Assembly (NCBI RefSeq): GCF_014208105.1
Contig: NZ_JACHMQ010000001.1
Span: 7,812,001 to 7,876,000, forward strand
Source of the DNA: Actinomadura coerulea
Lineage (GTDB): Bacteria; Actinomycetota; Actinomycetes; Streptosporangiales; Streptosporangiaceae
DNA length: 64,000 nucleotides
Direction: 5' to 3'
In this document: positions 16,057 through 24,600 of the stretch, piece after piece
How positions within the stretch are numbered: the stretch's first letter is position 1
Layout of the letters: each line of letters starts with the position of its first letter
Program-made: the position numbers and the translations under genes
The notes under the pieces: model-generated
The model's database searches: none
Seen by the model: the letters and a program-made list of their open reading frames with translations, nothing else
What the model was told of the DNA's origin: nothing

Positions 16057-17196
16057 TCAGCGGCCCTTGGGGCTGATGCCGAGGGCCATGCCGGCGAGGC
16101 CGCGGCTGCGGCCCGCGAGCTTGTCGGCGATCGTGCGCAGCTCCTTGGCCGCCCCGGCGTCGGGGTCGGAGAGCACCAGCGGGACGCCGTTGTCGCCGCC
16201 CTCGCGCAGGCGCGGGTCGATCTGCACCTGGCCGAGCATGGGGACGCGGGTCCCGAGCGTCTTCGTCAGCGCGTCCGCGACCGTCTGGCCGCCGCCCTCG
16301 CCGAAGATGTGCTGCTGCTCACCGCAGTGGGCGCACGCCAGGTAGGACATGTTCTCGATCACACCGACGACCTGCTGGTGGGTCTGCGCGGCGATCGCCC
16401 CGGCCCGCTCGGCCACCTCGGCGGCGGCCTGCTGCGGGGTGGTGACGACGAGGATCTCCGCGGACGGCAGCAGCTGCGCGACGGAGATCGCGATGTCGCC
16501 GGTGCCGGGCGGCAGGTCCATCAGCAGGATGTCGAGGTCGCCCCAGTACACGTCCGCGAGGAACTGCTGCAGCGCGCGGTGCAGCATCGGCCCCCGCCAC
16601 ACGACCGGCTGGTTCCCGGCGGTGAACATGCCGACCGAGATCACCTTCACGTCGTGCGCGGTCGGCGGCATGATCATGTCTTCGACCTTGGTGGGCGAGG
16701 TGTCCACGCCCAGCATCCGCGGCACCGAGTGGCCGTAGATGTCGGCGTCCACGACGCCGACCTTGCGGCCCTGGGCGGCGAGCGCGGCGGCGAGGTTCAC
16801 CGTCACCGACGACTTGCCGACGCCGCCCTTGCCGCTCGCCACCGCGTACACCTTGGTCAGCGAGTTCGGCCGGGCGAACGGGATCTCCTTGGCGGGCTGC
16901 CCGCCGCGCAGCTTGGTCTGCAGGTCCTTGCGCTGCTCCTCGCTCATCACGTCGAGGTCGACGCGCACCGAGGACACTCCGTCGATTTTGGACACGGCCT
17001 CCGTGACGTTCCTGGTGATGGTGTCCTTCATCGGACACCCGGCCACGGTCAGGTAGACGCCGACGCGGACGGCGCCGTCCGCGTCGATGTCGATGCTCTT
17101 GACCATGTCGAGCTCGGTGATGGGCTTGCGGATCTCGGGATCGAGCACCGTGGCGAGAGCCGCGTTCACCCGCTCGGTCGTCAGAAGGGAGGCCAT
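16057..17196 (-). CDS. mrp: Mrp/NBP35-family Fe-S cluster carrier ATPase
   Basis: A 379-residue P-loop protein. An N-terminal MIP18/DUF59 domain (about 1-95, LDPEIRKPITELDMV) precedes the ATPase with deviant Walker A GKGGVGKSS (about 119-127). The Fe-S-binding CxxC is CAHCG near residue 289. It likely transfers Fe-S clusters to apoproteins. The mrp gene also lies downstream of tatB in the M. tuberculosis sigE region. It is convergent with tatB and separated by a strong hairpin. Confidence 0.93.
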   Translation of the reverse strand: MASLLTTERVNAALATVLDPEIRKPITELDMVKSIDIDADGAVRVGVYLTVAGCPMKDTITRNVTEAVSKIDGVSSVRVDLDVMSEEQRKDLQTKLRGGQPAKEIPFARPNSLTKVYAVASGKGGVGKSSVTVNLAAALAAQGRKVGVVDADIYGHSVPRMLGVDTSPTKVEDMIMPPTAHDVKVISVGMFTAGNQPVVWRGPMLHRALQQFLADVYWGDLDILLMDLPPGTGDIAISVAQLLPSAEILVVTTPQQAAAEVAERAGAIAAQTHQQVVGVIENMSYLACAHCGEQQHIFGEGGGQTVADALTKTLGTRVPMLGQVQIDPRLREGGDNGVPLVLSDPDAGAAKELRTIADKLAGRSRGLAGMALGISPKGR

Positions 17197-17304
17197 GCGT
17201 CCATGGTATGAACCCGACGCGCCAACCTGCTAATCAGGGTGTCCGTCCTCACACGACCGGTACGCGCGGCGCGCGCGTCCATCGCGCGGGCGGCCCGCCC
17301 GTCC

Positions 17305-17310
17305 TACCAT
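17305..17310 (+). promoter_or_regulatory. -10 element (TACCAT) for probable leaderless MarR mRNA
   Basis: TACCAT ends six bases before the GTG at 17317, so transcription would begin at or next to the start codon. No ribosome-binding site is visible. Confidence 0.4.
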
Positions 17311-17316
17311 CGGTCC

Positions 17317-17769
17317 GTGACCACCGACCTCGCCTCGGCCGCCGCCGAGCTGATCGTGTGGCGGACCATGCTGCGCGCCCAGGCGCAGATCTCCCGCCGG
17401 CTGCAGGCCGACCTGACGGCCCGCCACGACCTCGCGCTCGGGTCCTACGAGGTGCTGATGCACCTCGGCGAGGCGCCGGACGGGCGGCTGCGGATGAACG
17501 ACCTCGCCGACCGGGTGCTGCTGTCGCGCAGCGGCCTGACGCGGCTGGTCGACCGGCTGGAGCGGGACGGGCTGGTGGGCAGGCAGTCCTGCGCGAGCGA
17601 CGCGCGGGGCCTGTTCGCCGTCCTGACCGACGCGGGCCGGGCGCGGCTCGCCGAGGCCGCCCCCACCTACCGGCAGGGCGTCCGCGACCACGTCCTGAGC
17701 CGGCTGGAGGAGCCCGACCTGCGCACCCTCGGCCACATCCTGGACAAGCTCGCCGACGAGGGGGCCTAG
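17317..17769 (+). CDS. MarR-family transcriptional regulator
   Basis: A 150-residue winged-helix regulator. The DNA-recognition core is RLRMNDLADRVLLSRSGLTR with the wing GLVGRQSCASDARGLFAVLT (about residues 55-105). Such proteins repress neighbouring genes and respond to small phenolic ligands or oxidants. GTG 17317 is used because upstream in-frame residues are Arg/Ala-rich and unlike the family, and because a -10 element directly abuts it. The stop shares the palindrome CTAG with the stop of the convergent DUF1003 gene. Target unknown. Confidence 0.88.
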   Translation: MTTDLASAAAELIVWRTMLRAQAQISRRLQADLTARHDLALGSYEVLMHLGEAPDGRLRMNDLADRVLLSRSGLTRLVDRLERDGLVGRQSCASDARGLFAVLTDAGRARLAEAAPTYRQGVRDHVLSRLEEPDLRTLGHILDKLADEGA

Positions 17770-18263
17770 GGGACGGGCTTCTTGGCGTCCATCTCCCTGA
17801 TCATCTGCTGGAGCTCCGAGCGCAGGAAGTCGCGGGTGGCGACCTCGCTCATCGCGACCCTCAGCCCCGCGATCTCGCGGGTGAGGTACTCGGTGTCGGC
17901 GATGCTGCGGTCGTTGCGCGACCGGTCCTGCTCGTACTGGACGCGGTCCCGGTCGTCCTGCCTGTTCTGGGCGAGCAGGATCAGCGGCGCCGCGTAGGAG
18001 GCCTGCAGCGACAGGATCAGCGTCAGGAAGATGAACGGGTACGGGTCCCACCTCAGCCACGACGGCACCAGCAGGTTCCACCCGATCCACACGGTGACGA
18101 ACACGGTCATGTACACGAGGAACCGGGCCGTTCCCAGGAACCGCGCGATCCGCTCCGACAGCCGCCCGAACGACTCGGGATCGTAGTGGGGGCGCGGCAG
18201 CAGCGTCCGGCGGAGCTCCCTCGGCTGGTCCAGGCGCGAGGCCATCTGGCGTGTCGTCGTCAT
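17766..18263 (-). CDS. DUF1003 membrane protein
   Basis: A 165-residue protein with two TM segments (about residues 45-66, LVYMTVFVTVWIGWN, and 75-98, PYPFIFLTLILSLQASYAAPLILL) and a long charged C-terminal helix beginning NRQDDRDRVQYEQDR. This is the DUF1003 signature; function unknown. Its ATG overlaps the stop of the upstream MgtE-N/CBS gene (ATGA), so the two are coupled; a magnesium-related membrane role is inference from that pairing. Confidence 0.88.
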   Translation of the reverse strand: MTTTRQMASRLDQPRELRRTLLPRPHYDPESFGRLSERIARFLGTARFLVYMTVFVTVWIGWNLLVPSWLRWDPYPFIFLTLILSLQASYAAPLILLAQNRQDDRDRVQYEQDRSRNDRSIADTEYLTREIAGLRVAMSEVATRDFLRSELQQMIREMDAKKPVP

Positions 18264-19558
18264 GTCGTCCCCCGCAGAGCCTCTTCCTCGGGATCGGCGG
18301 TCTCCTCGGCTGCCGCCTCCATCGCGGCCTCCCGCCAGTCCTCCGGCAGCAGGTGGTCGAGGACGTCGTCGATCGTCACCGAGCCCAGCAGGTGCCCGTT
18401 CTCGTCCACGACCGCGCCCGCGACCAGGTTGTAGGTGGCCAGGAACATCGCGACGGCCTCCAGCGACATGGTGGGGCGCAGCGGGTCCAGCTCGGTGTCG
18501 ACGATCCCGCTGACCAGCGTCGGCGGCGGCTCGCGCAGCAGCTTCTGGAAGTGCACCGTGCCGAGGTAGCGGCCGGTCGGCGTCGCGGTCGGCGCCCGGC
18601 ACACGTACACCTGCGCCGCCAGCGCCGGGTTCAGGTCGGGACGGCGGATCACGGCGAGCGCCTCGGCGACCGTCGCGTCCGGCGGGACGATGACCGGATC
18701 GGTCGTCATCAGGCCGCCCGCCGACTGGTCGGGGTAGGTGAGCAGCCGCCGGACGGGGGCCGCGTCGCGCGGCTCCATCAGCGTCAGCAGCTGCTCGCGC
18801 TGCTCGGTCGGCAGGTCGCCGAGCAGGTCGGCGGCGTCGTCGGGGCCCATCGCCTCCAGGACGTCGGCGGCGCGGTCCACGCCGAGCTTGCCGAGGATCT
18901 CGATCTGGTCGTCCTCGGGCAGCTCCTCCAGGACGTCGGCGAGCCGCTCGTCGTCCAGCGCGACGGCGACCTCGGTGCGCCGCTTCTCCGGCAGCTCGTG
19001 CACGATCGTGGCGAGGTCGGCGGGCTTCATCCGCTCGAACGCGGCGATCAGCCCGGCCGCGCCCTGCCCGTGCTCGACGGCCGAGAACCCCTCCACGGCG
19101 TCCGAGCTCACGACCATGCTCTCGCCGCGCTTGCGCAGGCCCCGGCCCGTCCGGCGGCGGACGGCGACCTTGGTGACGAGCCAGTCGCGGGTCCGGGTCG
19201 GCTCCATCGCCACGTCCACGACGAAGGCGGCCTCGCCGGAGTCGCGGAACCGGACGGTCCGGTCCAGCATCTCGGCGATCACCAGCGTCTCCGACTCCCG
19301 CTTCTGGAAGCGGCGCATGTTCAGCCGCCCGTCGAAGACGACCGCGTCCGCCTCGATCACGGTGACCCGCGTGATCGGCAGGAACACCGCGCGGCGCGAG
19401 GCGACCTCCACCACCAGCCCGAGCGCGCGCGGCGGACGCGGCGCGAGGCGCAGCGCGACCACGACGTCGCGGACCCGGCCGACCTGGTCCCCGGCCGGGT
19501 CGAACACCGCGACGCCCGCGAGCCGGGCGATGAACACCCGCGACGGAGGTCCGCTCAT
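18260..19558 (-). CDS. PRC-barrel/MgtE-N/CBS-domain protein lacking a transport domain
   Basis: A 432-residue soluble protein. Residues about 1-150 form PRC-barrel-like beta repeats (VFDPAGDQVGRVRDVVVAL), 165-285 the MgtE intracellular N superhelical domain (ALDDERLADVLEELPEDDQ), and 290-410 two CBS motifs (TTDPVIVPPDATVAEALA and the VVDENGHLLGSVTIDDVLD region). The five-TM magnesium channel of true MgtE is absent, so it is not itself a transporter; it may act as a magnesium/adenosyl sensor partner. ATG 19558 removes an unconserved upstream extension. Rv1232c in the syntenic M. tuberculosis region is of this type. Confidence 0.8.
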   Translation of the reverse strand: MSGPPSRVFIARLAGVAVFDPAGDQVGRVRDVVVALRLAPRPPRALGLVVEVASRRAVFLPITRVTVIEADAVVFDGRLNMRRFQKRESETLVIAEMLDRTVRFRDSGEAAFVVDVAMEPTRTRDWLVTKVAVRRRTGRGLRKRGESMVVSSDAVEGFSAVEHGQGAAGLIAAFERMKPADLATIVHELPEKRRTEVAVALDDERLADVLEELPEDDQIEILGKLGVDRAADVLEAMGPDDAADLLGDLPTEQREQLLTLMEPRDAAPVRRLLTYPDQSAGGLMTTDPVIVPPDATVAEALAVIRRPDLNPALAAQVYVCRAPTATPTGRYLGTVHFQKLLREPPPTLVSGIVDTELDPLRPTMSLEAVAMFLATYNLVAGAVVDENGHLLGSVTIDDVLDHLLPEDWREAAMEAAAEETADPEEEALRGTT

Positions 19559-19602
19559 GGCCTGGACACTACCCGTGATCTCCCGACTGATCCGGACGGG
19601 TA

Positions 19603-19629
19603 CGTCACATCCGGCCCTCACCCGGCGTC
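19603..19629 (+). promoter_or_regulatory. ECF41-type promoter upstream of the SigJ-like gene
   Basis: CGTCACA (19603-19609), 16 bases, CGTC (19626-19629). The described ECF41 consensus is TGTCACA in the -35 and CGTC in the -10; this differs at one base. It lies 36 bases before the start codon of an ECF41-type gene. Confidence 0.55.
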
Positions 19630-19664
19630 CGAGGGGCGAAAGGGACGTGAAAGGGTGGGGGACC

Positions 19665-20564
19665 GTGAGCGACGCCTTCGCAGAGCCCTTCGAGCAGCAC
19701 CGCAACCTGCTGTTCGCGGTGGCCTACCGGATGCTCGGCTCGGCGGCCGACGCCGAGGACGCCGTCCAGGACGCCTGGCTGCGCTGGTCGGCGGGCGACC
19801 GGTCCGGCGTGGCCGACCCCAAGGCCTACCTCGTGCGGATCACCACCAACGTCGCGCTGGACCGGCTGCGCTCGGCGCGGGTCCGGCGCGAGACCTACGT
19901 CGGGCCGTGGCTGCCCGAACCGATGCTGACCTCCCCGGACGTCGCCGAGGACGCCGAGATGTCGGAGTCGGTGTCGATGGCCATGCTCGTCGTCCTGGAG
20001 ACGCTGAGCCCCCTCGAGCGCGCCGTCTTCGTGCTGAAGGAGGCCTTCGGCTACCCCTTCGCCGAGATCGCCAAGGCGCTGGACCGCTCCGAGGCGTCGG
20101 TCCGCCAGCTCGGCACCCGCGCCCGCAGGCACGTGGAGGCGCGGCGGCCCCGCTTCGAGGCCGGCGGCGCCGAGCGGCGCGCCGCCACCGATCGGTTCTT
20201 CGAGGCGGTCCTCGGCGGCGACGTCAACCGGCTCATGGAGGTCCTCGCGCCCGACGTCGCGCTGTGGTCCGACGGCGGCGGCAAGGTCCGGGCGCCCCTC
20301 CGGGCGATCTACGGCGCGGAGAAGGTGGCCCGCTTCTTCGTCGCCATCGGCGGGCAGCCCTACCAGGGCGTCGACCCGGCGGACATGCGCATCCGGCCCG
20401 TCGAGCTCAACGGCGGCCCGGCGGTCATCGTGGAGGGCCCGGACGGGCCGATCAGCGCCGTCAGCGCCGACGTCGACGCGGACGGCCGGGTCCAGGCCGT
20501 CCACCTGGTGGCCAACCCGGACAAGCTGCGGGCCCTCGCGGAGGGGCGTCGGCTGGAGATGTGA
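19665..20564 (+). CDS. sigJ: ECF41-family sigma factor (SigJ-like) with SnoaL-like C-terminal domain
   Basis: A 299-residue sigma factor. Region 2 carries FAVAYRMLGSAADAEDAVQD and AYLVRITTNVALDRLRSARV; region 4 carries LSPLERAVFVLKEAFGYPF and RSEASVRQLGTRARRHV. The remaining ~110 residues (FFEAVLGGDVNRLMEVLAPDV and onward) form the SnoaL/NTF2-like domain that in ECF41 proteins regulates activity in cis, replacing a dedicated anti-sigma factor. GTG 19665 is used. The carboxymuconolactone decarboxylase/oxidoreductase/epimerase gene usually next to ECF41 genes is not here. Confidence 0.88.
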   Translation: MSDAFAEPFEQHRNLLFAVAYRMLGSAADAEDAVQDAWLRWSAGDRSGVADPKAYLVRITTNVALDRLRSARVRRETYVGPWLPEPMLTSPDVAEDAEMSESVSMAMLVVLETLSPLERAVFVLKEAFGYPFAEIAKALDRSEASVRQLGTRARRHVEARRPRFEAGGAERRAATDRFFEAVLGGDVNRLMEVLAPDVALWSDGGGKVRAPLRAIYGAEKVARFFVAIGGQPYQGVDPADMRIRPVELNGGPAVIVEGPDGPISAVSADVDADGRVQAVHLVANPDKLRALAEGRRLEM

Positions 20565-20583
20565 GGGGCCGCCGGCGCGGCGG

Positions 20584-21084
20584 CTACCGGTCGGCGCGCC
20601 GGCGTTTGCGGCCGTACAGGCGCGGCGGCGGGCCGGCGGTCGTGGCGGGCGTCGGCACCGGCCGGACGGCCGCGTACTCCCCGCCCTCCTCGAGGACCTC
20701 CTCGGCCGGGGTGAGCCGGACGATCCACGACTCCGCGGCCCACGTCTCCACCTGGCCCTCGTGGGTCCGGGCGTTCAGGCGCTCCTTGGCGAGGACCGGC
20801 GCCACCTCGTCCCACAGCGGCGAGCCCGGCTCGACCTGCTCGGCGTCGGCGACGAACGTCAGGAGCCGCCCGCCCTTGTCCTTGCTGCGCAGGATCACCG
20901 TCACCTGGGCCGCCTCCGGCAGGCCCGGGAGCGGCTGCTCGCCCTCCCCGCCGGTCAGCACGTACGCCGACCCTCCGTGCCACACGTGCCAGGCGGCGCG
21001 CGGCTGGGGCAGGCCGGGCAGGTCCAGCCACAGCAGCCCCGACTTCTTGGCCGCCTCCTCCAGCAGTGCCCTGTTCAGACCCAT
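20584..21084 (-). CDS. Hypothetical protein, possible split-barrel fold
   Basis: A 166-residue protein I do not recognise. Strands such as LLWLDLPGLP, AWHVWHGGSAYVLTGG and QVTVILRSKDKGGRLLTFVA, followed by a helix with LWDEVAPVLAKERLN, resemble pyridoxamine-phosphate-oxidase-like split barrels, but no cofactor motif is clear. The C-terminus is basic (YGRKRRRADR). It is convergent with the sigma factor gene (19-base gap containing a short GC inverted repeat) and divergent from the CoA-ester lyase. Confidence 0.6.
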   Translation of the reverse strand: MGLNRALLEEAAKKSGLLWLDLPGLPQPRAAWHVWHGGSAYVLTGGEGEQPLPGLPEAAQVTVILRSKDKGGRLLTFVADAEQVEPGSPLWDEVAPVLAKERLNARTHEGQVETWAAESWIVRLTPAEEVLEEGGEYAAVRPVPTPATTAGPPPRLYGRKRRRADR

Positions 21085-21109
21085 GCCCCGAGGGTCTCAC
21101 ACCGCTGGA

Positions 21110-21115
21110 TAGCAT
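21110..21115 (+). promoter_or_regulatory. -10 element (TAGCAT) close to the CoA-ester lyase start
   Basis: TAGCAT lies eight bases before ATG 21124 and no Shine-Dalgarno is evident, suggesting a leaderless or nearly leaderless mRNA. Confidence 0.35.
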
Positions 21116-21123
21116 CCGGGGCC

Positions 21124-22062
21124 ATGCGCTCACGACGTACCACCCTCGCGGTCCCGGGCAGCAACCCCCGCTTCATCGAGAAGGCGCAGGGCCTGCCCGC
21201 CGACGAGATCTTCCTCGACCTGGAGGACGCCGTCGCGCCGTCGGCCAAGGAGGGCGCCCGCGCGACCGTGGTCGCCGCGCTCAACGAGGGCGACTGGACG
21301 GGCCGGACGCGGGTGGTGCGCGTCAACGACCTGGACACCCACTGGGCCTACCGGGACGTGATCGAGGTCGTCGAGGGCGCGGGCGCCAACCTCGACGCGG
21401 TCATGCTGCCGAAGGTGTCGGACGCCTCCCACGTCCAGTGGCTCGACCGCCTGCTCACCCAGATCGAGCGGGCGACGGGCCTGCCCGCCGGGCGCATCGG
21501 CATCGAGGCGCAGATCGAGGACGCCCGCGGCATGGTCAACGTCGACGCGATCGCCGCGTCCTCGCCCCGGCTGGAGGCCCTCGTCCTCGGACCCGGCGAC
21601 CTCATGGCGTCGATCAACATGAAGACGCTCGTCGTCGGCGAGCAGCCGCCCGGCTACACCGAGGGCGACGCCTACCACTACATCCTCATGCGCATCCTGA
21701 TGGCCGCCCGCGCCCACGACCTCCAGGCGATCGACGGCCCCTACTTCAACGTCCGCGACGTGGAGGCCTTCACCCGCGTCGCCGAGCGCTCCGCCGCCCT
21801 CGGCTTCGACGGCAAGTGGGTGCTGCACCCGTCCCAGATCGAGGCGGGCAACGCCGTGTTCTCCCCGTCCCAGGACGACTACGACCGCGCCGAGCTGATC
21901 CTGGACGCCTACGAGCACTCGCTCGGCGAGGGCCGCGGCGCCGCCCGCCTCGGCGACGAGATGATCGACGAGGCGTCCCGGAAGATGGCGCTCGTCGTCG
22001 CCGCCAAGGGCCGCGCGGCGGGGATGGCGCGGACGAAGCGCTTCGATCCGCCCGGGAACTGA
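21124..22062 (+). CDS. CoA-ester lyase (CitE/Mcl, HpcH/HpaI family)
   Basis: A 312-residue TIM-barrel lyase of the malyl/citramalyl-CoA class, which cleaves or forms C-C bonds between acyl-CoA and oxoacids with Mg2+. Key segments: LAVPGSNPRFIEKA with the Arg that binds CoA, DEIFLDLEDAVAP (Asp/Glu motif), MLPKV, GIEAQIEDARG (metal-binding Glu), LGPGDLMASI and GKWVLHPSQIEAGN. Length is normal. It precedes a CPBP protease by 53 bases; no metabolic partner is adjacent, so the physiological substrate is open. Confidence 0.9.
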   Translation: MRSRRTTLAVPGSNPRFIEKAQGLPADEIFLDLEDAVAPSAKEGARATVVAALNEGDWTGRTRVVRVNDLDTHWAYRDVIEVVEGAGANLDAVMLPKVSDASHVQWLDRLLTQIERATGLPAGRIGIEAQIEDARGMVNVDAIAASSPRLEALVLGPGDLMASINMKTLVVGEQPPGYTEGDAYHYILMRILMAARAHDLQAIDGPYFNVRDVEAFTRVAERSAALGFDGKWVLHPSQIEAGNAVFSPSQDDYDRAELILDAYEHSLGEGRGAARLGDEMIDEASRKMALVVAAKGRAAGMARTKRFDPPGN

Positions 22063-22115
22063 AGCACCCGTACGATTCGTCCCACGTACACGAGATCTAC
22101 CGGGAGGCGTCACAC

Positions 22116-23465
22116 GTGGCAGGACCAGGGGACGGCGATGGCTGGGCGCCCCTAGACCCCGATCTGGGACGCGAGCCTCAGCGGAACCCGCGGCCGTCCG
22201 GTCCTCAGCCGATGCCGGAGGCCGAGCCTCCGCCGCCGAACCCGGTCCAGGCCCCCGGTACCGGGCAGCCCCACGCATCCGGCGCCCAACAGCCTTATGG
22301 CCCCGGGCGGCCCTATGGCCCCGGCCGGCCGCGGGGTCAGGGGTACGCGCCCGGAATGCCGTACTGGGACGGGGCACCCGCGCAACCGCCGGGCGCGCCC
22401 TACCCAGGTCCCTACGCTCCCGGGTACGGAGTCCACGCGGCCAAGCGGCCCTGGACGGTCGAGACGCCCAAGGCGGCCCCGTTCCACCGGCTGGCCCGCA
22501 ACGAGGTGCACCGGTGGTGGCGTCCACTGGTGGGGACCCTCGGGATCGCGGTCCTCGGGATGGCCCTGGCCATCGGGCTGATGATCGTGGGCATCATCGT
22601 CCGGGTCGTGGTGACGGGCGAGGCGCCCGACACCTCCGGCGCGGACGTGGACTCGATCTTCGGCGACCAGACGGCCGACCTGGCCTACAACCTCGGGGCG
22701 CTGGCGCTCTTCCTGCCGGTCACGCTGGCCGGGGCGTGGGTCGTCCAGCGGCGGCGGCCGGGCACGCTGTCCTCGGTCGCGGGGCGGCTGCGCTGGCGCT
22801 GGCTCCTCGCCTGCTCGGGCCTGGCGATCCTGTTCTGCGTCGTGTCCTACGGGACGTCGATCGCCGCCGCCGGCGCGATCGACGACCAGCCGGGCGGCGA
22901 CGAGCACTGGGTCGGGTGGGGGCGGTTCATCGCCCCGGCCATCGTCATCATCCTGCTGGTGCCGTTCCAGTCGGCCGCGGAGGAGTACGCGTTCCGCGGC
23001 TGGATGCTCCAGGCCGTGGGCGCGTGCACCCTGGAGAACGCCAGGAGCCGCGTCGGGCGCGCCTTCAGCGTGGTGTTCCGCACGCCGTGGCCCGGGATCG
23101 TCGTCGGCTCGGCCCTGTTCACGGCCGGGCACGGCTACACGGGCTGGGGAATCCTCGACATCTTCGCGTTCGGCGCGATAGCGGCCTGGCTCGCGGTGCG
23201 GACGGGCGGGCTGGAGTCCAGCATCGCCCTGCACGTGTTCAACAACCTGATGGCGTTCCTCGGGCCCGCGGCGATCGGCCAGCTCGACATCGAGCAGGGC
23301 GGCGTCCCCTGGCAGGTCGTCGTGGCGGACATCATCCCGATGCTGCTGTACGCGGCCGCCGTCGTGGGGCTGGCGCGGTGGATGCGGATCCGGCGGGTCA
23401 CCGCCGCGCCCGGCGACGGCGAGGCGCCGCTGACGGCGGCCGCGGAACCGGCGCACGCCTCATAG
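22116..23465 (+). CDS. CPBP-family intramembrane metalloprotease
   Basis: A 449-residue membrane protein. About 110 N-terminal residues are Pro/Gly-rich with PYGPGRPYGPGRP repeats; six to eight TM segments follow. The ABI/CPBP motifs are EEYAFRGW (motif 1, Glu-Glu-x3-Arg), the following SALFTAGHG (motif 2 His) and HVFNNLMAF (motif 3). Relatives cleave prenylated or signal peptides or confer bacteriocin self-immunity. GTG 22116 has GGGAGG eight bases upstream. Its 3' end overlaps that of the convergent Nudix gene by six bases. Confidence 0.88.
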   Translation: MAGPGDGDGWAPLDPDLGREPQRNPRPSGPQPMPEAEPPPPNPVQAPGTGQPHASGAQQPYGPGRPYGPGRPRGQGYAPGMPYWDGAPAQPPGAPYPGPYAPGYGVHAAKRPWTVETPKAAPFHRLARNEVHRWWRPLVGTLGIAVLGMALAIGLMIVGIIVRVVVTGEAPDTSGADVDSIFGDQTADLAYNLGALALFLPVTLAGAWVVQRRRPGTLSSVAGRLRWRWLLACSGLAILFCVVSYGTSIAAAGAIDDQPGGDEHWVGWGRFIAPAIVIILLVPFQSAAEEYAFRGWMLQAVGACTLENARSRVGRAFSVVFRTPWPGIVVGSALFTAGHGYTGWGILDIFAFGAIAAWLAVRTGGLESSIALHVFNNLMAFLGPAAIGQLDIEQGGVPWQVVVADIIPMLLYAAAVVGLARWMRIRRVTAAPGDGEAPLTAAAEPAHAS

Positions 23466-23849
23466 GACGCCCCACTCGGCGAGGGCGTCGAGGAGGCCGG
23501 GCGTCATCGGGAGGGCGTCCAGCTCGCCCGGGGGCACCCAGCGGACGTCGGACGCGTCGTCGCCCGCGCGGAGCGTCCCGCCGGCCACGGTGGCCGTGTA
23601 GTCGTGGATCTCGTAGACGACGCCGCCCGGCCCGGGACGCTCCACCGTCCCGGCGAGGGCGCCGACGAGGACGTCCAGACCGGTCTCCTCCCTCAGCTCG
23701 CGGGCGACCGCGGCCGGGTCGCCCTCGCCGGGCCCGACCCGCCCGCCCGGGATCGACCACAGGCCCTCGCCCGGCGGGTGACCGCGCCTGACCAGCAGGA
23801 ACCGTCCCTCGCCGTCCCGCACGATCCCGCCCACGCAGCGCACTCGCAT
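23460..23849 (-). CDS. Nudix hydrolase
   Basis: A 129-residue single-domain pyrophosphohydrolase. The Nudix box runs from GGRVGPGEGDPAAVAREL into REETGL (about residues 35-57) with all metal-binding Glu residues present. Substrate specificity (MutT-like, ADP-ribose or other) cannot be told. It stands alone, ending tail to tail with the CPBP gene. Confidence 0.92.
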   Translation of the reverse strand: MRVRCVGGIVRDGEGRFLLVRRGHPPGEGLWSIPGGRVGPGEGDPAAVARELREETGLDVLVGALAGTVERPGPGGVVYEIHDYTATVAGGTLRAGDDASDVRWVPPGELDALPMTPGLLDALAEWGVL

Positions 23850-23932
23850 GACCCCATTTTGTCGCCCCTTTCCGGGTGGCGGCCCCCCAGCCCCTTGACG
23901 AGGCGGGACGTCGCCGCGCAGGGTGGATAGTC

Positions 23933-24580
23933 ATGAGGGCGGAGCCCACCTGCCCGCGCTGCGCGGGCCCGCTGACCGCGCCGAGCCTCTGGTCCAGCGA
24001 CTGGAGCTGCGGCGTGCACGGCGCCGTACTGCCGAGGCAGCCGTCCAACCGCCCCGGCTCCGAGGGGCTGTCCGTCGTCCTGCGGGACGCGAGGGTTCCG
24101 GTCTGGACGCCGTGGCCGCTTCCGGCCGCCTGGCTCGTCACGGGCTTCGCCACGGTCGGGGACGAGCGCTCGGGTGCCCGCGCGACCGCCGTCGCGGTGT
24201 CCGGGCCGGGCCTGCTGCACGGCCCCGCCGACATGGTCATGATCGCCGAGGAGCCGGGCATCGGCCTCGGCGCCCACTACGCGGGGCTCGCGGGCCCCGA
24301 CCCCGGCACCGCCTTCAACGGCGGCCCGCCGCACGTGAAGCTGGACGTCGGCGGCCCCGCCGCGACCTGCGGGCAGACGGTCCCGATGTGGGCGGTCGGC
24401 GACCGCCCCGACCGCGCCGCCTACGTCGGCGAGGCGATGGGGAACTGGCTGTGGGCGGTGCTGTGGCCCGCCGACGCCGGTGTTCTCATGGTGGAGCGCC
24501 TCACCCTGCTCGACCTCCGCGAGCCGGGCATGGACCTCGACCTCCCCTACGGTGCCCACAGCCCCCGCCTCGACGACTGA
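23933..24580 (+). CDS. DUF6758 family protein
   Basis: A 215-residue protein beginning MRAEPTCPRCAGPLTAP with CPRC and, 19 residues later, SCGVHG, suggesting a small N-terminal zinc ribbon. The rest is beta-rich with VPVWTPWPLPAAWLVTG and an ALWP-type segment. The N-terminus and the position immediately before a PHP gene match the actinobacterial DUF6758 family as I recall it. Function unknown. The PHP gene follows after 20 bases, so the two probably share a transcript. Confidence 0.7.
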   Translation: MRAEPTCPRCAGPLTAPSLWSSDWSCGVHGAVLPRQPSNRPGSEGLSVVLRDARVPVWTPWPLPAAWLVTGFATVGDERSGARATAVAVSGPGLLHGPADMVMIAEEPGIGLGAHYAGLAGPDPGTAFNGGPPHVKLDVGGPAATCGQTVPMWAVGDRPDRAAYVGEAMGNWLWAVLWPADAGVLMVERLTLLDLREPGMDLDLPYGAHSPRLDD

Positions 24581-24600
24581 GCGGCTGGTATCAAGGGGCG

